Positions 10,773 to 19,723 of a DNA stretch of 38,577 nucleotides are shown here, one piece after another (position 1 is the first letter of the stretch; each line of letters opens with the position of its first letter). The position numbers and the translations under genes are program-made. The stretch comes from Candidatus Zipacnadia bacterium (GTDB lineage Bacteria; Armatimonadota; Zipacnadia; Zipacnadales; UBA5352). Under the pieces are notes generated by a model. That model saw only the letters and a list, made by a program, of their open reading frames with translations. It was not told the DNA's origin and searched no databases. The DNA is taken from NCBI GenBank assembly GCA_029821265.1, contig JALGTR010000005.1, forward strand, positions 1 to 38,577, written 5' to 3'.

Positions 10773-11246
10773 ATGGCGGACATGCTGGTGAAGCTGTATG
10801 AGCTGCCGGAGCTGAAGCCGCGCCTGGACGAGCTTGCGAGGGAGGGGATTATCGTCCGGCGCGCGCAGCCGTGGGAGCTCCGGGCGGTGCGGCGGTTCAT
10901 CGGCGAGCATTTCAGCGAGGGCTGGGTGGACGAGATGACCCTTGGCTTCGCACGCCAGCCGATCAGCGTGTTCATCGCCCAGGACGGCAAGCGGATAGTC
11001 GGATTCGCGGCATACGAGTGCACCGCGCGGAACTTCTTCGGCCCGATGGGCGTGGATGAGGCCTACCGCAAGCGCGGGATCGGCGCGGCGCTGACACTTG
11101 CCTGCATGCACTCGATGGCGGCGATGGGCTACGGCTACGCAATCATCGGTGGCGCCGGTCCGGAGGCGTTCTACACTCGCGTCTGTGGCGCCGAGCCGAT
11201 CGAGGGCAGCAAGCCCGGGATCTACCGGTGGGAGAGCGTGGAGTAG
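10773..11246 (+). CDS. GNAT family N-acetyltransferase
   Basis: MADMLVKLYELPELKPRLDELAREGIIVRRAQPWELRAVRRFI...GVDEAYRKRGIGAALTLACM (acetyl-CoA binding RKRGIG motif). Confidence 0.8.
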   Translation: MADMLVKLYELPELKPRLDELAREGIIVRRAQPWELRAVRRFIGEHFSEGWVDEMTLGFARQPISVFIAQDGKRIVGFAAYECTARNFFGPMGVDEAYRKRGIGAALTLACMHSMAAMGYGYAIIGGAGPEAFYTRVCGAEPIEGSKPGIYRWESVE

Positions 11247-11281
11247 ACGCCGGGCCGGGTTCAGCATGAAGGCAGAATGAT

Positions 11282-11309
11282 GGCGGCGCGCCGACTAAGG
11301 CGCGCCGCC
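11282..11309. terminator. GC-rich perfect inverted repeat (11-bp arms, 6-nt loop)
   Basis: ggcggcgcgcc-gactaa-ggcgcgccgcc, 36 nt after the GNAT stop. Confidence 0.6.
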
Positions 11310-11547
11310 TGTTGCGTGGCCGATCAGAATCCATTCAGCCGCACAAGCCAGTTGCGGCCGAGCACGATGCCGGGCGCCTCTTCGAGAGCCTGAGTCGGCA
11401 TCGCCCTGTATAGGAATGCCGCGAGCACGATGATCAGAGCCGTGATCTGGGCGACCGGGCCCGCGGAGGTGACCGCATCGTTGGCGCCGGCGCCTGCTTC
11501 GGGGTTGGAGCTTTGCGAACGTGAACGCGGGAGAGGCGCGGCGTGCT

Positions 11548-11576
11548 TTGACGGGGCCAGCGGAGGGCCGTATAAT
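11548..11576 (+). promoter_or_regulatory. Near-consensus sigma70-type promoter (TTGACG-N17-TATAAT)
   Basis: -35 TTGACG 11548-11553, exactly 17-nt spacer, -10 TATAAT 11571-11576; TPR gene begins at 11609 with a GAGGGG ribosome-binding-like site. Confidence 0.75.
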
Positions 11577-11608
11577 CGCGGTATCACGCACGAGTGAGGG
11601 GTGCTGGC

Positions 11609-12163
11609 ATGTGGCCGTTCGGCCGCCGGGACGACGAAGAGAAGAAGCACCGCAGGGCCTTCCGGGAGGCGACGCGGGCGCTGGAGAGGGGCGAACGCTC
11701 GAATGCCATCGAAACTCTCGCGAAGGTTGTGCAGGAGGCCCCTGAGGATTTCGCGGCGAGGGTGAACCTCGGGGCCGCCTACTACCAGAACGGCGAATAC
11801 GTGGCGGCGGCCCGACAGTTCGAGGCTGCGCACGAGCTGCAGCCAGAGAACCCGAAGGTGCTGCTGAACCTCGCAGCAGCAAAGAGCGCCCTGGACCAGG
11901 ACGATGAGGCAATCGAGCTCTTGCTGCAGATCCTGGAGATCGATCCGCAGTTCCGCGATGTGCACTACAACCTCGGGATCGCGTACTGGCGAAAGGGACG
12001 GCTGCCGGAGGCGATGGCTGAGGTGGAGATGGAGCTGGCGCTGCATCCTGACCACGAGGCCGCCCGGCAGACGCTGCAGAGACTGCGTGCGGCAGCCGGG
12101 GCCGGTGACGAGGAAGCGGGGGCGCAGGCGCCGAATCACCGCACTGACGATGCGGACGAATGA
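11609..12163 (+). CDS. Tetratricopeptide repeat protein
   Basis: MWPFGRRDDEEKKHRRAFREATRALERGE...; tandem TPR units such as AARVNLGAAYYQNGEYVAAARQFEAAHELQPENP and VHYNLGIAYWRKGRLPEAMAEVEMELALHPDH. Confidence 0.85.
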   Translation: MWPFGRRDDEEKKHRRAFREATRALERGERSNAIETLAKVVQEAPEDFAARVNLGAAYYQNGEYVAAARQFEAAHELQPENPKVLLNLAAAKSALDQDDEAIELLLQILEIDPQFRDVHYNLGIAYWRKGRLPEAMAEVEMELALHPDHEAARQTLQRLRAAAGAGDEEAGAQAPNHRTDDADE

Positions 12164-12199
12164 CATCAGGCTCGAGGTGGGGCGAGGAGGCAGAGTCTG

Positions 12200-12355
12200 A
12201 TGGAGGTCAAGGATGGCGACGTCCTGATCTGCCAGTGTGATCAGCGTGATGTGGAGCTGACGGTCACGAAGGCGTGCTCGCAGGGCTCATGCGGGGAGTG
12301 CATGAATATCAGTGCACGGTGCTGCGGCGTGGAGATGGTGAAGAAGGAGATCTGA
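12200..12355 (+). CDS. Small cysteine-rich protein of unknown function (51 aa)
   Basis: My translation: MEVKDGDVLICQCDQRDVELTVTKACSQGSCGECMNISARCCGVEMVKKEI. Seven Cys; GGAGG about 10 nt upstream of the ATG; ORF shorter than the supplied track cut-off. Confidence 0.6.
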   Translation: MEVKDGDVLICQCDQRDVELTVTKACSQGSCGECMNISARCCGVEMVKKEI

Positions 12356-12381
12356 GCTTTGTCCTGATGCAGGTTTGAATG

Positions 12382-12413
12382 TGCCGGCCGCGGGTGGGAG
12401 TTCGCGGCCGGCA
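12382..12413. terminator. GC-rich perfect inverted repeat (11-bp arms, 10-nt loop)
   Basis: tgccggccgcg-ggtgggagtt-cgcggccggca, 26 nt after the Cys-rich ORF stop. Confidence 0.6.
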
Positions 12414-12481
12414 TCGCTTTGCGTGGTGCGTGCATGACATGGCGAAGGAGTCCGTGACGGACGCACGGGTGGTTTCGGCGA

Positions 12482-13360
12482 ATGAGTGAGCTGCATCTGG
12501 CGTATCTGATGGCGGGCGGCGCGACCCTCGCGTGGGGCCTGGTCGTGATCTTCATCAAGCGCTCGCGCACGTCCGGCCGGCTCGGGATCGCCATCGCCAT
12601 GGCGACCGGCGTGATCACGATGTTCGTCCTCTCCGGCCGCGACATCGTGGTGCTCGCGACCCTCAGCTACCGGGAGTTCGGGCTGTATTTTGTCACCGGT
12701 GCGATGCAGTTCACGCTCGGGTGCATGCTCTACTACCAGGCGATCAGGCACGGGAGCCTGTCGGTGGCGGTGCCGATCACGCGGGCCAAGATCCTCATCA
12801 TCCTGGCGCTTTCGATCGCGCTGGGGCTGGAGGTCTTTCGCTGGGGGCTGCTGGCGGCCGCTCTGCTGATGTTCTTCGGCGGCCTGCTGGTGGGCAAGCC
12901 GGCCAGCGGCCTGAACACCGCGGAACGGGACAGACATCGGGTCGCGTTGGGCTATGCGATCGGCGCCTGCGTCTTCTGGGCGATCTCGGAGACGCTGATG
13001 GGACTTCTCCCCGAGCGGGTGCCGGCGATGGCATCGAACTTCATGCTGCTCGCGTCGGGGCTGACGGCGTGGATGGTGTATGCGCTGGCGAGCGGCGCAT
13101 GGCGGGAGCTTCTGGAGATGCCCGGGCACGATATCTGGTGTTATATGGGCCACGGGCTGGTGAGTTTCTCGGCCGCGTACGCGCTGTTTGTGGCGGCGAT
13201 CAAGATCGCGGGCCCGCCGCGTGTGGTGATCATCACCTCGACGTACCCGCTCATCTCGGCTCTCGTGGGGTGGCTGGGCTACGAGGAGCGCTTCAGCCTT
13301 CGCCTGGTCTTCGGTGCGCTGCTGCTGATCGGCGGGGTCATCACGCTGCAGTTCGTCTGA
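12482..13360 (+). CDS. EamA/DMT-family transporter
   Basis: About ten hydrophobic segments; two-fold EamA-like repeat ending in PRVVIITSTYPLISALVGWLGYEERFSLRLVFGALLLIGGVITLQ. Confidence 0.85.
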   Translation: MSELHLAYLMAGGATLAWGLVVIFIKRSRTSGRLGIAIAMATGVITMFVLSGRDIVVLATLSYREFGLYFVTGAMQFTLGCMLYYQAIRHGSLSVAVPITRAKILIILALSIALGLEVFRWGLLAAALLMFFGGLLVGKPASGLNTAERDRHRVALGYAIGACVFWAISETLMGLLPERVPAMASNFMLLASGLTAWMVYALASGAWRELLEMPGHDIWCYMGHGLVSFSAAYALFVAAIKIAGPPRVVIITSTYPLISALVGWLGYEERFSLRLVFGALLLIGGVITLQFV

Positions 13361-13374
13361 CCCGGAAGTGAGGC

Positions 13375-13415
13375 CCGGTGCGCCGCGAGGGTCACCCTAT
13401 CTCGCGGCGCACCGG
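13375..13415. terminator. Bidirectional terminator candidate (15-bp perfect stem, 11-nt loop)
   Basis: ccggtgcgccgcgag-ggtcaccctat-ctcgcggcgcaccgg between the convergent EamA (+) and trpA (-) genes. Confidence 0.7.
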
Positions 13416-13461
13416 ACGCTCGTGCCGGAGGGCGGCAGCCCTGCGGCAATTCAGTGCGCGC

Positions 13462-14241
13462 CTACGGTCGCAGCTCTCGCACCTTCGCCTCCACGCGCTG
13501 CGGGAGATCCTCGCCGCCCTGCGCGATGACATTGACGACCGCGGATCCGACGACCGCTCCGTCGGCGATCTCAAGCACCTCGGACACCTGCCGGGCCGTC
13601 GAGAGGCCGAAGCCGACCGCGACCGGCACCTCTGCGCGCTGTTTGACGCGCTCGACCAGCGCCTGCAGGCCCTCGTAGATGTCCTCCCGGGCACCCGTGA
13701 CGCCGGGTCGGGAGATGACGTAGACGAACCCCGTGGTGGCCTCGATCGCGCGTTCGATATGCTCATCAGTGTTGCCCGGCGCCACCAGTTGGACGGTCCC
13801 CAGGCCGGCCTCGCTGGCGATGCGGGTCCACTCCTCGGCCTCGCGCGCGGGCAGGTCGCTGACGAGCACGCCGTCGACGCCAGCCGCCACGGCATCGCCC
13901 GCGAAGTCCTGCATCCCGTAGGCGAGGATCGGGTTGAAGCAGGTCATCAGCACGAGCGGGATCTCGGAGCGCTCGCGGATTCGGGCCGCGGCCTGCAGGA
14001 CCATGCGGGGGGTGGTCCCCGCGTCCAGCGCGCGCTTGCACGCGGCCTGGATGGTTGGACCATCGGCGGTCGGCGCCGCGAAGGGGATGCCCAGCTCGAT
14101 GATATCCGCGCCGCCGCGCTCGGCTGCGAGGACTATCTGCTCGGTGGACTCAGGGCTCGGGTCGCCCGCGGTGACGTAGATGATGAGGGCCCCGGGGCCG
14201 CTGGCGTTCGCGCGTTCGAATGCCTGATGTATACGCTCCAT
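13462..14241 (-). CDS. trpA: Tryptophan synthase alpha chain
   Basis: MERIHQAFERANASGPGALIIYVTAGDPSPESTEQIVLAAERGGADIIELGIPFAAPTADGPTIQAA; YVISRPGVTGAR. Confidence 0.95.
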   Translation of the reverse strand: MERIHQAFERANASGPGALIIYVTAGDPSPESTEQIVLAAERGGADIIELGIPFAAPTADGPTIQAACKRALDAGTTPRMVLQAAARIRERSEIPLVLMTCFNPILAYGMQDFAGDAVAAGVDGVLVSDLPAREAEEWTRIASEAGLGTVQLVAPGNTDEHIERAIEATTGFVYVISRPGVTGAREDIYEGLQALVERVKQRAEVPVAVGFGLSTARQVSEVLEIADGAVVGSAVVNVIAQGGEDLPQRVEAKVRELRP

Positions 14242-14252
14242 GGTCGTGGCGG

Positions 14253-15437
14253 CTACTCGGTTAGCCGCTGCACCTCCTCACAGTCCTTGTCGCCGCGTCC
14301 TGAGATGTTGATGATGACGAGGTCATCGTCGGTCAGCTCGTCGGCCATCGCCAGCACCTGGGCGACGGCGTGGGCGCTCTCGAGGGCGGGGATGATCCCC
14401 TCGAGCTCGGTCAGCGTGCGGAATGCCTCGAGCGCCTGCTCGTCGGTGACGGCGACGTAGCGGCCGCGGCCGGAGTCGTGGAAATCCGCGTGCTGGGGGC
14501 CGACGGCGGGGTAGTCGAGGCCGGCTGCCACTGAGTGGGCGGGGAGGACCTGGCCGTCCTCGTCCTGGATAACGTAGGTGGCCGCGCCGTCGAGCACGCC
14601 GAAGGTTCCGGCGCAGATGCTGGCGGAGTGCTGTCCGGGCTGCAGCCCAAGACCCGCCGCCTCAACGCCGATCAGCTCCACGTCGTCCTCGAGGAACGCG
14701 TAGAACAGCCCGATGGCGTTCGAGCCGCCTCCGACGCAGGCCACGAGCTTCGTCGGGAGACGACCCTCGGCGTCGAGGATCTGCCGTCGAGCCTCGTCGC
14801 CGATGACGCGCTGGAAATCGCGCACCATGGTCGGATACGGGTGCGGGCCGGCGACCGACCCGAAGACGTAGAGCGTCTCCTCATACTGTCCCATCCACGC
14901 GCGCATGGCCTCGTCGCAGGCGTCCTTGAGTGTGCCGGAGGTCCCCTCGACGGGGATCACTTCGGCGCCGAGCAGGCGCATGCGGTAGACGTTCAGGCGC
15001 TGGCGGCGAACGTCCTCGACGCCCATGTAGACCTGGCATGGAAGCCCGAGCAGCGCAGCGACGGTTGCCGTGGCGACGCCGTGCTGGCCCGCGCCCGTCT
15101 CGGCCATGATGCGCCTCTTGCCCATGCGCTTTGCCAGCAAGCCCTGGCCGATGGTGTTGTTGATTTTATGCGCACCGGTGTGATTGAGGTCCTCGCGCTT
15201 GAGGTAGACCTTCGCGCCAACGCGCTCGCTTAGCCGTGGGGCCGGATACAGCGGGCTCGGGCGGCCGACGTAGTCGCGCAGCAGCCTGTGGTACTCTTCG
15301 TTGAACTCGGGGTCATCGCGCGCATCAAGAAACGCCGCCTCCAGCTCGTCCAGCGCGCTGAGAAGCGTCGCGGGCACGTATTGCCCCCCGAAGCGCCCGA
15401 AATACCCGGGGCGGCTTGTAGTCGCGTCGTGTGCCAT
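14253..15437 (-). CDS. trpB: Tryptophan synthase beta chain
   Basis: [86 protein letters not shown]. Confidence 0.97.
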   Translation of the reverse strand: MAHDATTSRPGYFGRFGGQYVPATLLSALDELEAAFLDARDDPEFNEEYHRLLRDYVGRPSPLYPAPRLSERVGAKVYLKREDLNHTGAHKINNTIGQGLLAKRMGKRRIMAETGAGQHGVATATVAALLGLPCQVYMGVEDVRRQRLNVYRMRLLGAEVIPVEGTSGTLKDACDEAMRAWMGQYEETLYVFGSVAGPHPYPTMVRDFQRVIGDEARRQILDAEGRLPTKLVACVGGGSNAIGLFYAFLEDDVELIGVEAAGLGLQPGQHSASICAGTFGVLDGAATYVIQDEDGQVLPAHSVAAGLDYPAVGPQHADFHDSGRGRYVAVTDEQALEAFRTLTELEGIIPALESAHAVAQVLAMADELTDDDLVIINISGRGDKDCEEVQRLTE

Positions 15438-15519
15438 CGATCTTCGTCCTTTCGGTCGGTCATGGTGCAGTTCACGTGCAAGGATACATTACTCGCGACG
15501 GGTGCGTGAAGTCGCGGCT

Positions 15520-16329
15520 TCAGCGCCGCCAGCGCTTCACCCTGACGCCGGTGAGCCGACGCAGGGCCCTCCCGGGGCTGGCCGCGCGCATCAGTGTGGT
15601 GCCGACGAGCACGGCGTTCGCACCGGCCTCGGCGAGGCGCCGCACATCTGCACGGGAGTTGACGCCGCTCTCGGCCACGAGAATCCGCTCGTCCGGGATG
15701 GCCTCGGCGAGGCGCTCGGTGGTCGCGAGATCGACGTTGAAGGTGTGCAGGTCGCGGTTGTTGACTCCGATGATGCGCGCGGGGGTCTGCAGCGCCGAGT
15801 GGACCTCCTCGCGCGTGTGGGTCTCCACGAGCGCTGACATGCCGAGATCGCGCGTGAGCGCCAGCAGATCGTGCAGGATCGTCGGCTCGAGCACCGCGAC
15901 GATGAGCAGGATCGCGTCGGCGCCGGCCGCCCGCGCCTCATAGATCTGCCACGGCTCGAGCACGAAGTCCTTGCGCAGGACCGGTATCTGCACTGTGCGG
16001 CGAGCCTGCCGCAGGAACTCGAGGCGGCCGGCGAAGAATCGCTCGTCGGTGAGCACGCTCAGCGCCGCCGCTCCGCTGTGCTCGTAGCCGCGCGCGATCG
16101 CGGCCGGATCGAAGTCCGCCGGGCGGATACTGCCCGCAGAGGGGCTCGCGCGCTTGATCTCGGCGATGATGCGCACATCATCGCCGCGCAGCGCGGCGGC
16201 GAAGTCGCGCGCAGGTGGCGCATCCTCCGCCTCTTTGCGGATCTCCGCGAGCGGCGTCGCGGCCCTGCGCGCGGCGAGCTCCTCGCGCTTGTGAGCGATG
16301 ATCTCCCGCAACACGTTGGGAATGCTCAC
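15520..16329 (-). CDS. trpC: Indole-3-glycerol-phosphate synthase
   Basis: VRIIAEIKRASPSAGSIRPADFDPAAIARGYEHSGAAALSVLTDERFFAG; IIGVNNRDLHTFNVDL; ILVAESGVNSRADVRRL. Confidence 0.96.
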   Translation of the reverse strand: MSIPNVLREIIAHKREELAARRAATPLAEIRKEAEDAPPARDFAAALRGDDVRIIAEIKRASPSAGSIRPADFDPAAIARGYEHSGAAALSVLTDERFFAGRLEFLRQARRTVQIPVLRKDFVLEPWQIYEARAAGADAILLIVAVLEPTILHDLLALTRDLGMSALVETHTREEVHSALQTPARIIGVNNRDLHTFNVDLATTERLAEAIPDERILVAESGVNSRADVRRLAEAGANAVLVGTTLMRAASPGRALRRLTGVRVKRWRR

Positions 16330-17366
16330 TGCACCCGCGCCCCAGCGAGCGTGTTGGTCATCGCGCAGAGGTCTTCGAGCTTGCGCGTCACGGCGCCCGA
16401 CTCGATGGTCTCGCGCGCGATCTCGATGCCCTCGCCAAGTGTGTTGGCGAGGCCGCCGACGTATATCGCCGCGGCGGCGTTGAGCACGGTGATATCGGTG
16501 GTCGCGCCGCCGTCGCCCGCGATCGCACGCTGTAGGATCTCGGCCGACTGCTCGGGGTCGCCGCCAGCGATCTCCTCAATCGTCGCGCGTCGCAGACCGA
16601 ACGACTCCGGGGTGACCTCGTAGGTTCGTACCCGTCCATCGCGCAGCTCTGACACGCGCGTAGGGCCGACGGTGGACAGCTCGTCCATGCCGTCGAGCCC
16701 GTGGACGACCATCGCGTGTATCGATCCCAGTTCGCCGAGAGTCCTGGCCAGGACCTCGGTCAGCTCGGGCGCGAAGACGCCGAGGAGTTGCCGACGCGCG
16801 CCGGCGGGGTTGGTGAGGGGACCGAGCACGTTGAAGACCGTTCGCAGGCCCAGTTCGCGGCGCGGGCCGATGGCGTGCTTCATCGCCGGATGCAGGCTCG
16901 GCGCGAAGAGGAAGCCGATCATCAGCTCATCGATGCAGGTTTCGACCTCGAAGGGTTCAAGGTCGATACGGACGCCCAGCGCCTGCAGCACATCGGCGCT
17001 CCCGCAGGTGCTGGAAACCGAGCGATTTCCGTGTTTCGCGACCGGGACGCCCGCGGCTGCGGTCACCAGCGCGGCGGCGGTCGAGACGTTGAACGTGTCC
17101 AGTGCATCGCCGCCGGTGCCGCAGGTGTCCACCACATCCGCGTGCCTGGTGTTGATGCGCACGCAGTTTTCGCGCATGGCCTGGGCGAAGCCGGAGATCT
17201 GATCGACGGTCTCACCTCGCATCCTCAGAGCGACGAGAAAGGCGCCGATCTGCGCATGGGTGCAGTCTCCGCTCATGATTGCGGCCATCGCCGCCTGGGC
17301 CTCGGAACGATCGACAGGCAGTCCGTCCACGACCTTCGCTATCGTCTCGTTGATCATCACAGTCAC
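16326..17366 (-). CDS. trpD: Anthranilate phosphoribosyltransferase
   Basis: VVDTCGTGGDALDTFNVSTAAALVTAAAGVPVAKHGNRSVSSTCGSADVLQALG; ATGA-type overlap with trpC. Start may be 17357. Confidence 0.96.
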   Translation of the reverse strand: MTVMINETIAKVVDGLPVDRSEAQAAMAAIMSGDCTHAQIGAFLVALRMRGETVDQISGFAQAMRENCVRINTRHADVVDTCGTGGDALDTFNVSTAAALVTAAAGVPVAKHGNRSVSSTCGSADVLQALGVRIDLEPFEVETCIDELMIGFLFAPSLHPAMKHAIGPRRELGLRTVFNVLGPLTNPAGARRQLLGVFAPELTEVLARTLGELGSIHAMVVHGLDGMDELSTVGPTRVSELRDGRVRTYEVTPESFGLRRATIEEIAGGDPEQSAEILQRAIAGDGGATTDITVLNAAAAIYVGGLANTLGEGIEIARETIESGAVTRKLEDLCAMTNTLAGARVQ

Positions 17367-17401
17367 CTCGTGCGTGAGTGTGAAAACGTTGGCTGCGAGC
17401 G

Positions 17402-17989
17402 CTACACGCGCACCGCGCCGGTGGCAGCAAGCTCGAGGAAGTTGCGCAAGAGCCGCTTGCCCGGCGCGGTCATGATCGACTCGGGGTGAAACTGCACGCC
17501 CTCGACGACGAACTCGCGATGTCGCGCGGCCATGATCTCGTCCTGGTCGCTCAGCGCCGAGACCTCGAGGCAGTCCGGCACGCTGGGCGGATCGATGACC
17601 AGGGAGTGGTAGCGGACAGCATCGAACGGGTTCTCGATCCCGTCGAAGATGGTCCTCCCGTCATGGTTGATCGGCGAGGTCTTGCCGTGCATCAGCCGGG
17701 GAGCGCGGACGATATCGCCGCCGAAGACCTGGCCCATACACTGATGCCCGAGGCAGACCCCGAGGATCGGGATCTCGCCGGCAAAGCGCTCGATCGTCTC
17801 ACAGGAGACGCCGGCCTCGTTGGGCGTGCATGGGCCAGGGGAGATGACGATGCTGTCGGGTCGCATCCGGGCGATCTCCTCGGTGGTGATTCGGTCATTG
17901 CGCACCACCTCGACCGTCTCGCCCAGCTCGGAGAGGTACTGATAGAGGTTGTATGTGAACGAATCGTAATTGTCGATCAGCAGGACCAT
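17402..17989 (-). CDS. trpG: Anthranilate synthase component II (glutamine amidotransferase)
   Basis: MVLLIDNYDSFTYNLYQYLSELGE; SPGPCTPNEAGVS; GVCLGHQCMGQ; GVQFHPESI. Confidence 0.95.
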   Translation of the reverse strand: MVLLIDNYDSFTYNLYQYLSELGETVEVVRNDRITTEEIARMRPDSIVISPGPCTPNEAGVSCETIERFAGEIPILGVCLGHQCMGQVFGGDIVRAPRLMHGKTSPINHDGRTIFDGIENPFDAVRYHSLVIDPPSVPDCLEVSALSDQDEIMAARHREFVVEGVQFHPESIMTAPGKRLLRNFLELAATGAVRV

Positions 17990-18050
17990 TGGTAGGCCTC
18001 CTCTTGCGCGTCTGCAAAGTGGCGCACGGGGCAGCGCTCGGGTGGAACTG

Positions 18051-19556
18051 CTACCTCAGCCCCGCCTCGGCCATGCGCGCCGCGTCGAGCATGGCCCCGG
18101 CCTTCATCAGCGTCTCCTGATACTCCGCGTCCGGGTCCGAATCCGCGACGATGCCGCCCCCGGCCTGGAAGTGCACCGTGCGGCCTTTCACGACCATCGT
18201 GCGCAGGGTGATGCACGTGTCCATTGCGCCCGAGAAGCTGAAGTATCCGACGACGCCCGCGTAGGGCCCGCGGTGGACCGGCTCGAGCTCCTCGATGATC
18301 TCCATGGCGCGGATCTTCGGGGCGCCGGAGACCGTTCCGGCCGGGAATGACGCGCGCAGGACATCGTACTGGTCCCTGCCCTCGGCCAGTCGGCCGACGA
18401 CGTTCGAGACGATGTGCATCACATGCGAGTAGCGCTCGACCTTCATCAGCTCATCCACCTCCACCGTGCCCGGTTCGCAGACCCGCCCGATGTCGTTGCG
18501 ATGCAGGTCCACGAGCATGATGTGCTCGGCGCGCTCCTTTTCGTCCGCGAGCAGCTCCTCCTCGAGCGCCCGGTCCTCGCTCTCGGACTCGCCCCGCCTG
18601 CGCGTGCCGGCGATCGGCCGGGTGACGACCTCGCCGTCCTCGCAGCGCACCAGCAGCTCGGGCGAGGCGCCGATGATCTTCGCGTCGCCGAAGCTCAGGT
18701 AGTACATGTACGGGGAGGGGTTGACCGCGCGCAGGCCGCGGTAGAGGTCGAATGGATCGACGTCCAGCTCCGCTGACATGCGGTGGGAGAGGACCACCTG
18801 GATGACGTCGCCAGCCGCGATATACTCCTTGGCCTTGAGCACCGCCTCGCGATGCTGTTCGCGGGTCATCGTCGAACGCATCGCGGTGGCGTCGGAGGGG
18901 ATACGCGCGAACGCGCTGTTGCCGTCCTCGTGTCGCTGCAGAGGCTGCTTGAGCGCGTCGACGAGCCGGTCGATGCGCTCGATGGCCTCCCAGTAGGCCT
19001 CCTGTGGGTCCCCCGTAACGTGCGCGTTGGCGACCACGCGCATCTTCCGCGTCACGTGATCGAAGATGATCAGCGTGTCAGTGATCATGAAGTGCGCGTC
19101 CGGGAGCTGAAGGTCATCGGGCTTTTCGCAGGGGATGTCCTCGAAGAATCGTACCGCGTCGTAGCCGAGGTAGCCGACGGCGCCGCCGTAGAAGCGATCG
19201 CCCTTGTCAACCGGGACGAACTGATAGCGCTCGAGCATCCCGCGGATGAGGTCGAGAGGATCCTCGCCGTCCTCGAGCTGCCGGGTGCGGGAGGAGCCGT
19301 TCTCGCCGATGGTCGCAGTGCGTCCCCTGGTTGAGATGATCTCGAGCGGGTCGAAGCCGAGGTAGGAGTAGCGCGCGATCTGTTCGCCGCCGGCGACCGA
19401 CTCGAGCAAGAACGCGTTCCTGTCGCCGCCAGTGTGCCGGAGCTTCATGAACGCGGAGACGGGCGTGTCGGTATCGGCGACGAACTCGCGGTAGACGGGG
19501 ATGAGGTTGCCCTCGTCGGCCTTCTTCACGAACTCGTAGAGTGTTGGAGTGTACAT
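18051..19556 (-). CDS. trpE: Anthranilate synthase component I
   Basis: VVLSHRMSAELDVDPFDLYRGLRAVNPSPYMYYLSFGDAKIIGASPELLVR; PIAGTRRRGESESEDRALEEELLADEKERAEHIMLVDLHRNDIGRV; SFPAGTVSGAPKIRAME. Confidence 0.96.
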   Translation of the reverse strand: MYTPTLYEFVKKADEGNLIPVYREFVADTDTPVSAFMKLRHTGGDRNAFLLESVAGGEQIARYSYLGFDPLEIISTRGRTATIGENGSSRTRQLEDGEDPLDLIRGMLERYQFVPVDKGDRFYGGAVGYLGYDAVRFFEDIPCEKPDDLQLPDAHFMITDTLIIFDHVTRKMRVVANAHVTGDPQEAYWEAIERIDRLVDALKQPLQRHEDGNSAFARIPSDATAMRSTMTREQHREAVLKAKEYIAAGDVIQVVLSHRMSAELDVDPFDLYRGLRAVNPSPYMYYLSFGDAKIIGASPELLVRCEDGEVVTRPIAGTRRRGESESEDRALEEELLADEKERAEHIMLVDLHRNDIGRVCEPGTVEVDELMKVERYSHVMHIVSNVVGRLAEGRDQYDVLRASFPAGTVSGAPKIRAMEIIEELEPVHRGPYAGVVGYFSFSGAMDTCITLRTMVVKGRTVHFQAGGGIVADSDPDAEYQETLMKAGAMLDAARMAEAGLR

Positions 19557-19684
19557 TGGTCGAACCTCCGGTCTGTGAGATGGGATGCTGCCTCAATTCG
19601 CATCTCGCCGCCGGGGCTCAGGTGGTGCACCGGACTCTCAGGTACTGCATTGCCGGGTGCGGGTCGCTGCGTGGTGCGGTACCG

Positions 19685-19723
19685 AAAAAACCGCGGCGGC
19701 TTCAGTTTGATGAAGCCCCGCGG
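19685..19723 (-). terminator. Intrinsic terminator (attenuator) in the trpE leader
   Basis: On the minus strand: ccgcgg-ggcttca-tcaaac-tgaagcc-g-ccgcgg-tttttt. 13-bp stem with one bulged base, followed by T6 (+ strand A6 at 19685-19690); about 130 nt upstream of trpE. Confidence 0.85.

Noticed and set aside
11324-11560. Minus-strand segment ending ...AGPVAQITALIIVLAAFLYRAMPTQALEEAPGIVLGRNWLVRLNGF, which looks like a small one-TM protein
   Set aside because: The frame is open and membrane-like and ends near a hairpin, but no in-frame ATG/GTG/TTG with a ribosome site was found before the hydrophobic part, and it overlaps the TPR promoter. Left as possible but unsupported.
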